NCBI GenBank assembly: GCA_023432805.1
Contig: JAEYUG010000120.1
Span: forward strand, 1 to 36,507
Direction of reading: 5' to 3'
Length of the DNA stretch: 36,507 nucleotides
Origin: Bacteroidota bacterium
GTDB lineage: Bacteria; Bacteroidota; Ignavibacteria; SZUA-365
The position numbers were made by a program, and so were the translations under genes. A model generated the notes under the pieces. It had not been told where the DNA came from and searched no databases. It saw only the letters and a program-made list of their open reading frames with translations. Every line of letters begins with the position of its first letter. The first letter of the stretch is position 1. Shown here piece by piece: positions 1 to 7,834 of the stretch.

Positions 1-123
1 GTGCATACGCGACGAGGGCGCGACTCGCGTCGCGACCTCCTGCGGAATCCACGTGCCGCCTCACTGCATGCCGGTTCCCCGAGAGGAAGCCCCGCACACC
101 GAAACTGCACGCCGGCCTGGTTC

Positions 124-753
124 CTACTTCTTCGCGGACTTCTTCGCCACCTGCTTTGCAGCTGCCTTCGGCGCAGCTTTCGCGGCGGCCTTGGGCGCCG
201 GCTTCGTGGCGACCTTCGCGGCGGGTTTCGCCGCGACCTTCGGAGCAACCTTCGGGGCGGGTTTCGCCGCGGCCTTCGGGGCAGCCTTGCCCTTCGCCAT
301 CGGTGCGGCCGGAACGGCCGGCAACCCAAGCACCGTGCGGTACTTGTGCGGCATTTCCTTGGCCAGCGTCATGATGCTCTTGCGGTTGACCAGTTCGCGG
401 ATCTCTTCGCGAATACGCTTCCAACTCTCGTGCAAGGGACATGCGTTCTCGGAATTGCATGGCACGAATCCGGCAATGCACATCTCGAAATCCATCGGAC
501 CGTCGATCACCTCCACCAACTGCGCGATGGTGGATTCGGCCCCCTTCTCCGACATCGAGAATCCGCCACGCGGACCCTTGACGGAATTCAGAAACCCATA
601 CCGGCTCAAGGTCTGGAGGATCTTGCTGAGAAACGACGCAGGGAGTCCGAGTTCACGTGCGACATCCCGCACGAGAATGTTCGACTCGCTGTGGTTGGCC
701 GCGATATAGAGCATCGACTGGATGGAATATTGAGCGGTCTTCGAGTATAACAC
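124..753 (-). CDS. Rrf2-family transcriptional regulator with a histone H1-like tail
   Basis: The protein is a predicted DNA-binding repressor or activator of the Rrf2 family (IscR, NsrR, CymR relatives). Residues 1-85 form the winged helix, with the family opening LYSKTAQYS and the wing GPRGGF. Cys92, Cys99 and Cys105 match the three-cysteine Fe-S cluster region of IscR-type members, so iron-sulphur sensing is likely but not shown. From about residue 152 to the end (209) the protein becomes an Ala/Lys/Pro-rich low-complexity tail built of AAKPAPK-like repeats, resembling histone H1 or HU-tail sequences; ordinary Rrf2 proteins of about 150 residues lack this. The GTG start at 753 is chosen because a perfect AAGGAGG lies 8 nt upstream and because the protein then opens as the family does; a TTG at 771 is possible but poorer. 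It is divergent from the metH-like gene. Nothing recognisable lies in 1-123. Confidence 0.9.
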   Translation of the reverse strand: MLYSKTAQYSIQSMLYIAANHSESNILVRDVARELGLPASFLSKILQTLSRYGFLNSVKGPRGGFSMSEKGAESTIAQLVEVIDGPMDFEMCIAGFVPCNSENACPLHESWKRIREEIRELVNRKSIMTLAKEMPHKYRTVLGLPAVPAAPMAKGKAAPKAAAKPAPKVAPKVAAKPAAKVATKPAPKAAAKAAPKAAAKQVAKKSAKK

Positions 754-761
754 GATCCGTG

Positions 762-768
762 CCTCCTT
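762..768 (-). promoter_or_regulatory. Ribosome binding site deciding the Rrf2 start
   Basis: AAGGAGG on the minus strand lies 8 nt before the GTG at 753. It falls inside the longer reading frame that opens with TTG at 771, so it argues for the shorter protein. Confidence 0.7.
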
Positions 769-771
769 CAA

Positions 772-893
772 TGAAATTCGGTAAATAGGATATGAAAACC
801 TTATAGCCTGAAACTACTCGGTTTTTCGTGCCAATGCAAGCGCAGTGACGAAAAAAAGCTGATATTGCCTTTTCAATCACGCGAGACGTCGTC
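772..893. promoter_or_regulatory. Divergent promoter region between the Rrf2 gene and metH-like gene
   Basis: This AT-rich spacer, much lower in GC than its flanks, must hold the outward promoters of both genes and probably the Rrf2 operator. I could not pick a convincing -35/-10 pair or a dyad, so only the region is annotated. Confidence 0.4.
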
Positions 894-2738
894 ATGACCG
901 AACCCAGACCCCGGCACTGCAGCTGGGATCCCCTCACCGCCTTCATGGCCCACTACGCGGGCGAATCCAGCGTCCGCGCCGAACGCGAGGCCATCGCAAC
1001 ACTGCCCGTCGACGAACGCCTCGCACGCCGCATCATCGATGGCGACGCCGTCGGACTCGTCGACGACCTCGACATGGCCCTGCGCACCCACGAACCCCTC
1101 GCCATCATCAACGACATCCTCCTCGGCGGCATGAAGACCGTCGGTGAACTCTTCGGGTCCGGACAGATGCAGCTGCCCTTCGTCCTCCAGTCCGCCGAAA
1201 CCATGAAACAGGCCGTGCGCCACCTCGAACGGTTCATGGACCGTGTCGACGGCACGCAGAAGGGCACCATGGTGCTCGCCACCGTCAAGGGCGACGTGCA
1301 CGACATCGGCAAAAACCTCGTCGATATCATCCTCACCAACAACGGCTACAAGGTCGTCAACCTCGGCATCAAGGTCCCCGTTGAAACCATGCTCACGGCC
1401 GCCGCCGAGCATCGCGCCGACGCCATCGGCATGAGCGGCCTGCTCGTCAAGAGCACACTCGTCATGAAGGAGAACCTCGAACTCATGCGCTCGCGCGGCA
1501 TCCGCACGCCCGTCGTGCTCGGCGGCGCAGCGCTCACCCGGCGCTTCGTCGAGGGAGACCTGCGCAGCGCCTACGGCGCGGAAGTCTCCTACGCGGGGGA
1601 TGCCTTCGACGGACTCGCGTTCATGGAACGCGTCATGGCCGCGCGCAGCGCTGGCGACACGGGGGAAGCCCCCGGCGACGACAGCGTCGAGCAGGCCCCG
1701 ACCTGGTCGGCTGCCGATGAGGAGGTCTTCGCAGAGCGCGCCGCCACCGCCGGCGCGGCGATGGACATGTCGATGGACCTGCAGCGCCTGCAGGAACGCG
1801 CAGCCGACGCCGAACCCCGCATCGAACGGGGATCTCACGAGCGTCCCCTCTTCGCTGTGCGGAGTGCGGTGGCTTCCGATGCGCCCGTGCCGGCAGCCCC
1901 CTTTCTGGGGTCCGTCGTCAGTCGCGACATCCACATCGACCAGGTGTTTTCCTTCATCAACGAGACCGCGCTGTTCCGCGGGCAGTGGCAGCTGCGCAGG
2001 GGACGACGCAGCGAGGAGGAATACGCACGGCAGGTGGCCGAGGAGATCCGCCCGATCTTCGACCGGGTCAAGCTCACCGCGAAGCGCGAACGCGTCCTCG
2101 AACCGGCGGTGGTGCACGGGTATTTCCCGTGCGCAAGCGATGGCGACGAGGTGATCGTCTACCGGCCGCGTGATGTCGAGGGAGACGCGCTGCACGGCCG
2201 CTGGCCGAAGGCGGCCTACGCGCGCGAGGAGCTGGTGGAGTGGCAGCGCTTCGTGTTTCCGCGCCAGCGCGGGGACCGCTACCTCTGTCTGGCCGACTAT
2301 TTCCGCGCGACGACGTCGGATGCGCTCGACGTCTGTGCATTCAGCGTGGTGACGATGGGTCATGCGATCAGTACGCACACGAAGGCGCTATTCGAATCGA
2401 ACCAGTATCAGGAGTACCTCTACATGCACGGACTCGGGGTCGAGTGTGCCGAGGCGCTGGCCGAGTACTGGCACAAGGTGATCCGCACCGAGCTGGGCAT
2501 CGCCGGCGGGGATGCGCCCGCGCTCAAGGCACTGTTTTCGCAGGGCTATCAGGGGTCGCGGTTCTCGTTTGGCTATCCCGCCTGTCCCCGGCTCGAAGAC
2601 CAGGTGCAGCTCTTCGCGCTGCTCGCGCCCGAGCGCATCGGGGTCACGCTCACCGAAGAATACCAGCTTGTACCCGAGCAGAGCACCTCGGCCATCGTCG
2701 TGCATCATCCCGAGGCGAAGTACTTCGCGATACGGTAG
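894..2738 (+). CDS. metH: Cobalamin-dependent methionine synthase, C-terminal half (B12-binding and activation domains)
   Basis: In MetH the cobalamin domain carries the methyl group between methyltetrahydrofolate and homocysteine, and the last domain reactivates oxidised cobalamin with S-adenosylmethionine. This 614-residue protein holds only those parts. The B12 cap domain is at about 40-115. The Rossmann-like B12 domain carries DVHDIG at 134-139, His136 being the predicted lower cobalt ligand. A linker of about 240-320 follows, then the activation domain, with RFSFGYPACP (family RxxxGYPACP) and the closing TLTEEYQLVPEQST segment. The homocysteine-binding and pterin-binding domains are absent, and the Rrf2 gene lies directly upstream, so no N-terminal half is adjacent. 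By memory it resembles the second half of actinobacterial-type MetH. It is either a natural split enzyme with a partner elsewhere or a truncated paralogue; no frameshift is visible. Confidence 0.88.
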   Translation: MTEPRPRHCSWDPLTAFMAHYAGESSVRAEREAIATLPVDERLARRIIDGDAVGLVDDLDMALRTHEPLAIINDILLGGMKTVGELFGSGQMQLPFVLQSAETMKQAVRHLERFMDRVDGTQKGTMVLATVKGDVHDIGKNLVDIILTNNGYKVVNLGIKVPVETMLTAAAEHRADAIGMSGLLVKSTLVMKENLELMRSRGIRTPVVLGGAALTRRFVEGDLRSAYGAEVSYAGDAFDGLAFMERVMAARSAGDTGEAPGDDSVEQAPTWSAADEEVFAERAATAGAAMDMSMDLQRLQERAADAEPRIERGSHERPLFAVRSAVASDAPVPAAPFLGSVVSRDIHIDQVFSFINETALFRGQWQLRRGRRSEEEYARQVAEEIRPIFDRVKLTAKRERVLEPAVVHGYFPCASDGDEVIVYRPRDVEGDALHGRWPKAAYAREELVEWQRFVFPRQRGDRYLCLADYFRATTSDALDVCAFSVVTMGHAISTHTKALFESNQYQEYLYMHGLGVECAEALAEYWHKVIRTELGIAGGDAPALKALFSQGYQGSRFSFGYPACPRLEDQVQLFALLAPERIGVTLTEEYQLVPEQSTSAIVVHHPEAKYFAIR

Positions 2739-2800
2739 GACCGAACGGTCGGTGGGTGCGCGCGTCCACCCTGCACCCTCAACGCACACGTTGATGACGG

Positions 2801-2836
2801 CGAGACACCGTCCCCTTTTCGAGACACCGTCCCCTT
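2801..2836. repeat. 17-bp direct repeat, two copies (GAGACACCGTCCCC type)
   Basis: A 17-bp sequence beginning CGAGACACCGTCCCC occurs at 2801-2817 and 2820-2836, two bases apart, in the gap between metH and the LCP gene. I saw no further copy in the window. It resembles short dispersed intergenic elements, but its origin is not established here. Confidence 0.7.
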
Positions 2837-2861
2837 GTTGTTTGTTTCTCTTATATACATG

Positions 2862-2874
2862 TGGCAATTTGCCA
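2862..2874. promoter_or_regulatory. Operator-like palindrome upstream of the LCP gene
   Basis: TGGCAATTTGCCA is a perfect 6-bp dyad around one central base, just after an AT-rich TTATATACAT stretch and 46 nt before the LCP start. It could be a regulator site. No known binding protein is inferred. Confidence 0.3.
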
Positions 2875-2920
2875 TGATGAATGATCTTTCTGCACAGTTG
2901 TAATCCGGAGCAGGGACACA

Positions 2921-4303
2921 ATGTCGGACACCCCGTCGGCAAAGAACGCCGACACTGACAGCACGCCAAAACCACGGGGCGCCTTTCGCCGCGTCCTTTT
3001 CGGCACCCTCAAATGGGTCGCCATCATCACCGTTGTATGGATCGGCCTCTCGCTGATCGTCCCCGGCATGCCCTCGCCCCTGATCGCGGCACGCGCCCTG
3101 TTCGGGGGATTCAAGGTCGTCAGCGACGACGTCTACGGCTGGGCCAAGGACGAAACGCTCGCACGCGCAGCCGAGGGCGTGCGCAGCGAGGCCGTGGAGA
3201 CCCAGCCCCCGGCAGATGCGCCCGTGGCTGTCGCCGTCAGCGACGAGCGCCGTTCGAAAATGCCGATCGTGCGACCCGATGAAGACAGTGTCGTGCGCGC
3301 GCAGTTGAAATCCATCTCGAGTGCGCCGCCGATCAGGGGACGCGTGATCAACATCGTGCTCTTCGGCATCGATTCGCGCATGGGCGTACGCAACTCCCGC
3401 GCGGATGCGATCCACCTCTTCACGATCAATCCTGATAGCGCCGTCGTCGAGATCATGTCCATCCCGCGCGACACGTATGTGGATCTCGGCTACCCCGACA
3501 CCACGCGCTTCAACATCATCGCCAATGCGCGCGCCCGCGGGTACGAGGGATTCATGAACAAGGTCTCGGAGATCAGCGGCCGCGGTCCCGTCAAGTACTA
3601 TGTCGAGGTCGGCTTCAGCCAGGCCATGGGCGTGCTGGAAATGCTCGGATACCATGATCCCGTCTCCACGCTCAAGTTCCTGCGCACGCGCAAGACCATG
3701 GCCGCGGGCGACATCCAGCGCTCGCACAATCAGGCCGTCTTCCTGCGACAGAACCTGATGAGCAAGTTCAGCCTCTTCACCGGTGCCACCGGCGACGTGC
3801 TGCTTTCGGCGGGACTCCACTTTGTCACCTCGAACATGACGAAGGATTTCGCGCAGGGGCTCATCTACGCCCTGCAACAGAAGAACTTCCCGCAGCACCG
3901 TTCGGATGCCGTGCGCCTGCGCATGCCCTCGATGTACAAATTCCGCCTCAAGGATATGACCGCCGATTCGGCGACCGTCGCGCGCACCATGGCCCTGATC
4001 GACCGCAATGTCGACGAGGAAGACAATCACATCCCCGACGTCACCGCGTACCTGCGCAAGCAGCACCGGCTCGCGCTCGCCGACTCTGCGCGTCCCGGCA
4101 AGGTCATCCACCGCCTCTCGCGTCTCAACGAGCAGCGGGCATGGGTGCAGATTCAGGACAAGCTGGTGAGGAAGGAAGTGCGCGACGCAATCACGCAGTC
4201 GCTCGAACGAGCATACCGCAAGGTCGGCAAGGAAACCGAGGCAGACCGCGTGCTCAATGCGCGACGCTCGGAAGACCTGCTGCTCCCCGACTCTTTACCT
4301 TGA
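2921..4303 (+). CDS. LytR-CpsA-Psr (LCP) family envelope protein
   Basis: LCP proteins transfer polyprenyl-phosphate-linked glycopolymers to cell-wall or envelope acceptors on the outer face of the cytoplasmic membrane. This 460-residue protein has a short charged N-terminus, one membrane segment at about 29-50 and an LCP domain from about 143. Conserved elements are NIVLFGIDSR (144-153), the Arg/Asp segment RADAIHLFTINP (160-171) and IPRDTYV (181-187), which hold the arginines and aspartates that bind the lipid pyrophosphate. The last 100 residues are charged, partly helical and not recognised. A weak SD lies upstream of ATG 2921. It may transfer a capsular or O-antigen-like polymer, given a cytidylyltransferase gene 5.5 kb away, but the substrate cannot be read from sequence. 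Confidence 0.85.
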   Translation: MSDTPSAKNADTDSTPKPRGAFRRVLFGTLKWVAIITVVWIGLSLIVPGMPSPLIAARALFGGFKVVSDDVYGWAKDETLARAAEGVRSEAVETQPPADAPVAVAVSDERRSKMPIVRPDEDSVVRAQLKSISSAPPIRGRVINIVLFGIDSRMGVRNSRADAIHLFTINPDSAVVEIMSIPRDTYVDLGYPDTTRFNIIANARARGYEGFMNKVSEISGRGPVKYYVEVGFSQAMGVLEMLGYHDPVSTLKFLRTRKTMAAGDIQRSHNQAVFLRQNLMSKFSLFTGATGDVLLSAGLHFVTSNMTKDFAQGLIYALQQKNFPQHRSDAVRLRMPSMYKFRLKDMTADSATVARTMALIDRNVDEEDNHIPDVTAYLRKQHRLALADSARPGKVIHRLSRLNEQRAWVQIQDKLVRKEVRDAITQSLERAYRKVGKETEADRVLNARRSEDLLLPDSLP

Positions 4304-4330
4304 CTTTCGGACACGCGGGGTCTACCTTTG
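4299..4330 (+). promoter_or_regulatory. Candidate Bacteroidota-type promoter for gap
   Basis: CTTG at 4299-4302 and TACCTTTG at 4323-4330 are separated by 20 nt. This fits the TTTG-N(about 19-21)-TAnnTTTG consensus of the Bacteroidota primary sigma factor. It lies 85 nt before the GAPDH start and overlaps the stop codon of the LCP gene. The match is by eye. Confidence 0.45.
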
Positions 4331-4414
4331 AGGTCCACCGGTCTGTCGGCAATTTGAGATCGACCGTGACGGAGGCATCAACTCACATCCCACCCACACA
4401 CAGGAAGAATGGCA

Positions 4415-5404
4415 ATGGCGATTAAAGTCGGCATCAACGGTTTCGGCCGCATCGGCAGACTCGTGTTCCGACGCGCGCTCGAAGTCGGCGGCTTCGACTT
4501 CGTCTCGATCAACGATCTCACCGACGCTGCGACACTCAAGCATCTACTCAAGTACGACTCCGTGCACGGACGTTTCAACGGAACGGTGGAGGTGGATGGC
4601 AATGATCTCATCGTGAACGGTGACCGCCTGAAGATCACGGCGGAGCGCGACCCCGCGAATCTGAAGTGGGATGGTGTGGATGTCGTGATCGAGTCGACGG
4701 GCATCTTCACCAAGCGCGAGCAGTGCGCACTGCATCTGGCCAATGGGGCGAAGAAGGTGCTGTTGACCGTACCTGCCAAGGACGAGATCGACGCGACGAT
4801 CGTGCTCGGCGTCAACGATCACATCCTGACGGGCAATGAGAAGATCGTGTCGAACGCCTCGTGCACGACCAACTGTCTGGCCCCGCTCGTCAAGGTGCTC
4901 AACGACTCCTTCGGCCTCGAGAAGGGACTGATGACGACCGTGCACGGCTACACGAACGACCAGCGGCTGCTGGACCTTCCGCACAAGGATCTGCGTCGCG
5001 CACGCGCGGCCGCCATCAACATCATTCCGACCACCACGGGTGCGGCGCGCACCGTCGGCAAGGTTATCCCCGAACTCAAGGGCAAGCTCGACGGCTTCGC
5101 ACTGCGTGTGCCCACGCCCGACGGGTCGATCACCGATTTCGTCGCGACGGTGTCGCGCGAAACAACGGCCGAGGAAGTCAATGCGGCGATGAAGGCAGCG
5201 GCCGAGGGTTCGATGAAGGGCATTCTCGAGTACTGCGAAGATCCCATCGTCTCGTCGGACATCATCGGCAACTCGCATTCGTCGATCCTCGATGCCCAGA
5301 GCACCATGGTGATGGGCAATCTGGTCAAGGTCGTCTCCTGGTACGACAACGAATACGGCTACAGCTGCCGCGTCGTCGATCTGGTCAAGCGCATCGCCGG
5401 CTGA
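4415..5404 (+). CDS. gap: Type I glyceraldehyde-3-phosphate dehydrogenase
   Basis: This enzyme catalyses the NAD-linked, phosphorylating oxidation of glyceraldehyde 3-phosphate in glycolysis and gluconeogenesis. The protein opens with the Rossmann motif GINGFGRIGR. An Asp in SIND, at the end of the second strand, points to NAD rather than NADP. The active-site signature SNASCTTNC holds the catalytic cysteine (residue 150), and the catalytic histidine is in TVHGYTND. Length (329) is normal. An ATG six bases upstream at 4409 is in frame, but AGGAAG at 4402-4407 is only 1 nt from it and 7 nt from the ATG at 4415, so 4415 is preferred. pgk follows on the same strand, as is common, but a strong hairpin separates the two. 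Confidence 0.97.
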   Translation: MAIKVGINGFGRIGRLVFRRALEVGGFDFVSINDLTDAATLKHLLKYDSVHGRFNGTVEVDGNDLIVNGDRLKITAERDPANLKWDGVDVVIESTGIFTKREQCALHLANGAKKVLLTVPAKDEIDATIVLGVNDHILTGNEKIVSNASCTTNCLAPLVKVLNDSFGLEKGLMTTVHGYTNDQRLLDLPHKDLRRARAAAINIIPTTTGAARTVGKVIPELKGKLDGFALRVPTPDGSITDFVATVSRETTAEEVNAAMKAAAEGSMKGILEYCEDPIVSSDIIGNSHSSILDAQSTMVMGNLVKVVSWYDNEYGYSCRVVDLVKRIAG

Positions 5405-5423
5405 TACAAGAAGAACACGGAAT

Positions 5424-5479
5424 ACACGGAATGAACGGAACAGGTCTTTCGAAGGCTTTTCCGTTCATTCCGTGTTTTA
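5424..5479 (+). terminator. Strong hairpin between gap and pgk, with T-rich tail
   Basis: A perfect 17-bp stem (5424-5440 with 5459-5475) encloses an 18-nt loop and is followed by TTTATT on the plus strand. The left arm begins inside a 9-bp tandem duplication of ACACGGAAT (5415-5423 and 5424-5432). It is probably an intrinsic terminator or attenuator that uncouples gap from pgk. The long stem and the repeat also suggest a palindromic insertion element. Confidence 0.65.
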
Positions 5480-5500
5480 TTACCACTAGAAGGTGACGAC

Positions 5501-6697
5501 ATGAACAAGATGACATTGCGGGATGTGGTGGTGCAGGGCAGGCGGGTGCTTGTCCGTGTGGATTTCAACGTCCCCTTCGACGAGGCACTGCACATCACCG
5601 ACGACACGCGCATCGTCGCCTCGCTGCCCACGATCCGCGCCCTGCTCGACGGCGGTGCATCGGTGATTCTCATGAGCCATCTGGGCCGCCCGAAGGGCGC
5701 ACCGAATCCGAAGTACAGCCTGGCCCCCGTTGCAGAACGACTTGCCGAGCTGCTCGGCCAGCCGGTCAAGTTCGCGGCGGATTGCGTCGGCGACGAGGTC
5801 ACGCAGCTCGCGCAGAACCTCGTGCCCGGCGATGTGCTGCTGCTCGAAAACCTCCGCTTCCACGCCGAGGAGGAGAAGAACGACGAGGCCTTCGCGCGCC
5901 AGCTCGCTTCGCTCGGCGACCTCTACGTCAATGACGCCTTCGGCTCCGCGCACCGCGCGCATGCATCGACCGAAGGCGTGACGCATTTCATCGCGCAATC
6001 GGTGGCCGGCCTACTGATGGAGAAGGAAATCGACTATCTCGGGCAGGCCGTCGGCCATGCCGCGCGTCCCTATACCGCGATTCTCGGCGGCGCCAAGATA
6101 TCCGGCAAGATCGACGTGATCGCGAACCTGCTCGACAAGGTCGACACGCTCCTCATCGGCGGCGGCATGATGTTCACGTTCCTGAAGGCGATGGGCCGCG
6201 AGATCGGCACCTCGCTGCTTGAAGAAGACCGCCTCGACATGGCCCGGCAGCTCATCGCCGACGCGCAGGCACGGGGTCGCCGCCTGGTGCTTCCCGTCGA
6301 TGCCGTCGTCGCTGGCGCATTTGCCAACGACGCGCCCTCGCAAGTCGTGAACGTCAATGCGATTCCCCACGACACGATGGGGCTCGACATCGGTCCCGCC
6401 ACCGTGCAACTCTTCACGGAAATCATCGAATCATCAAAGACCGTCGTGTGGAACGGTCCCATGGGCGTCTTCGAGATGCCGAACTTCGCGGCCGGAACGA
6501 ACGCGATTGCGGAAGCACTTGTGCGCGCGACCGCGGCTGGAGCAGTGACGGTGGTGGGTGGCGGCGACTCTGCGGCGGCCATCGCGCAGGCGGGACTCGA
6601 GAACCAGGTCTCGCACGTTTCCACGGGTGGCGGAGCCTCGCTCGAGTTTCTCGAGGGGAAGACGCTTCCCGGCGTCGCGGCACTGACCGACAAGTAG
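5501..6697 (+). CDS. pgk: Phosphoglycerate kinase
   Basis: This kinase transfers the acyl phosphate of 1,3-bisphosphoglycerate to ADP, the step after GAPDH in glycolysis. The 398-residue length is standard. Family landmarks are VDFNVP near the start, SHLGRPKG (substrate binding), the N-terminal basic-patch region LLLENLRFH, the ADP-binding GGAKISGKI stretch, GGGDSAAA and the C-terminal STGGGASLEFLEGKTLPG signature. AGAAGGTGA lies about 5 nt before ATG 5501, supporting this start. It is cytosolic. A GC-rich hairpin follows the stop codon. Confidence 0.97.
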   Translation: MNKMTLRDVVVQGRRVLVRVDFNVPFDEALHITDDTRIVASLPTIRALLDGGASVILMSHLGRPKGAPNPKYSLAPVAERLAELLGQPVKFAADCVGDEVTQLAQNLVPGDVLLLENLRFHAEEEKNDEAFARQLASLGDLYVNDAFGSAHRAHASTEGVTHFIAQSVAGLLMEKEIDYLGQAVGHAARPYTAILGGAKISGKIDVIANLLDKVDTLLIGGGMMFTFLKAMGREIGTSLLEEDRLDMARQLIADAQARGRRLVLPVDAVVAGAFANDAPSQVVNVNAIPHDTMGLDIGPATVQLFTEIIESSKTVVWNGPMGVFEMPNFAAGTNAIAEALVRATAAGAVTVVGGGDSAAAIAQAGLENQVSHVSTGGGASLEFLEGKTLPGVAALTDK

Positions 6698-6703
6698 CAT
6701 GCT

Positions 6704-6722
6704 CCCCCGGTTCGACCGGGGG
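6704..6722 (+). terminator. GC-rich hairpin after pgk
   Basis: CCCCCGGT at 6704-6711 pairs with ACCGGGGG at 6715-6722 around a TCG loop, 6 nt after the pgk stop. There is no T-run, so it may only stabilise the transcript end or be a weak or factor-dependent terminator. Confidence 0.4.
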
Positions 6723-6805
6723 AAGCCCCGCACCCGGCCACAATGCCGTGTGTGGAACGATGCGGCGACACCGCATGTTTTCAGGAGAGTTGAACACGAG
6801 ACGAC

Positions 6806-7750
6806 ATGGCCTACCAACGATATCAACCCGGTGAATACCGACCGCAGTTCGGGGGATTCAGCTTCTTCCCCCCGGTGATCAAGAATCTGATCATCATCAA
6901 CGTGGCGATGTTCCTGATCCAGAACCTCTTCATCGGCGGTGCATTCACGATGGGTGGGGCGCCGATCAGCTACTGGTTCGCGGAAACCTTCTACCTGAAT
7001 CCCGTCGGCTACGGCTTCCAGGTCTGGCAGCTTGTTTCGTACATGTTCCTGCACGGCGGCATCGGGCACCTCTTCCTCAACATGCTCATGCTCTGGATGT
7101 TCGGCATGGAGGTCGAGAACGAATGGGGATCGAAGAAGTTTCTCATCTTCTACATGGCGTGCGGACTCGCGGCAGGACTCGCAAACCTCTTCATCGCGCC
7201 GATGTTCAGTGATCCCGCTGCGACCATCGGTGCCTCGGGCGGTGTGTACGGCGTGCTCGTCGCCTTTGCGATGATGTTTCCGAACCGGCTCGTGTTCATC
7301 TACTTCCTGTTTCCGGTCAAGGCCAAGTATCTGATCACCTTCTTCATCGGTCTGGAGGTGTTCAACGGTGTGACGGGGACGAGCGACGGCATCGCGCACA
7401 TGGCACATCTCGGTGGTGCACTGCTCGGTGCGGTGTGGGTGCTGCTCGACAATCGCGGCATGATCGACCGCTGGCTCGCGTCACGCAGCCGGACGACGAT
7501 CGGTCGCAGCGGTTCGCAACCTACGGGATGGGGCGGTGCTCCGCGCGAGGCGACATTCCATGACATCAGCGATGCACGTCCGACTCCGCCTCGCACGATG
7601 ACCGGTGACCCGACCTTCGATCAGCAGCAGCGGGTCATCGACGAGATTCTCGACAAGATCAGCCGCAGCGGGTATGCCGGGCTCTCCGAAGAGGAGAAGC
7701 GCATACTTCTCGACGCAAGCCGTCGCATTCATCCCGACAAGGACGCGTAG
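6806..7750 (+). CDS. Rhomboid-family intramembrane serine protease with DUF6576-like tail
   Basis: Rhomboids cut transmembrane substrates inside the membrane with a Ser-His dyad. The protein has about six hydrophobic segments between residues 24 and 215. HGGIGHLFLN (83-92) supplies the family His/Asn oxyanion residues, GASG holds the catalytic Ser144, and AHLGG holds His201. After the last helix, a Gly/Ser/Thr/Pro-rich linker (about 225-265) leads to a charged C-terminal helix pair at about 268-314 (IDEILDKISRSG...LSEEEKRILLDAS), which resembles the DUF6576 extension found on rhomboids of the Bacteroidota/Chlorobi group. Active-site residues are intact. Natural substrates are unknown. The gene precedes ispG with an 84-nt gap and may be cotranscribed with it. 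Confidence 0.92.
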   Translation: MAYQRYQPGEYRPQFGGFSFFPPVIKNLIIINVAMFLIQNLFIGGAFTMGGAPISYWFAETFYLNPVGYGFQVWQLVSYMFLHGGIGHLFLNMLMLWMFGMEVENEWGSKKFLIFYMACGLAAGLANLFIAPMFSDPAATIGASGGVYGVLVAFAMMFPNRLVFIYFLFPVKAKYLITFFIGLEVFNGVTGTSDGIAHMAHLGGALLGAVWVLLDNRGMIDRWLASRSRTTIGRSGSQPTGWGGAPREATFHDISDARPTPPRTMTGDPTFDQQQRVIDEILDKISRSGYAGLSEEEKRILLDASRRIHPDKDA

Positions 7751-7834
7751 CGGACGCTTCCCCCCGCAGGTGCGGCATCGTCGCATGGCGGCCGCCTTCC
7801 TCCCCACTTCATCCCGAAAGGACAGCAGCAGGCA

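Noticed and set aside
1..750. Plus-strand frame of 249 codons over the Rrf2 gene
   Set aside because: It is antisense to a clear Rrf2 protein, with Arg/Gly-rich composition caused by the repeat tail, and no family similarity.
873..2378. Minus-strand frame of 501 codons opposite metH
   Set aside because: It is an antisense shadow of a conserved protein, His/Asp-rich without recognisable domains.
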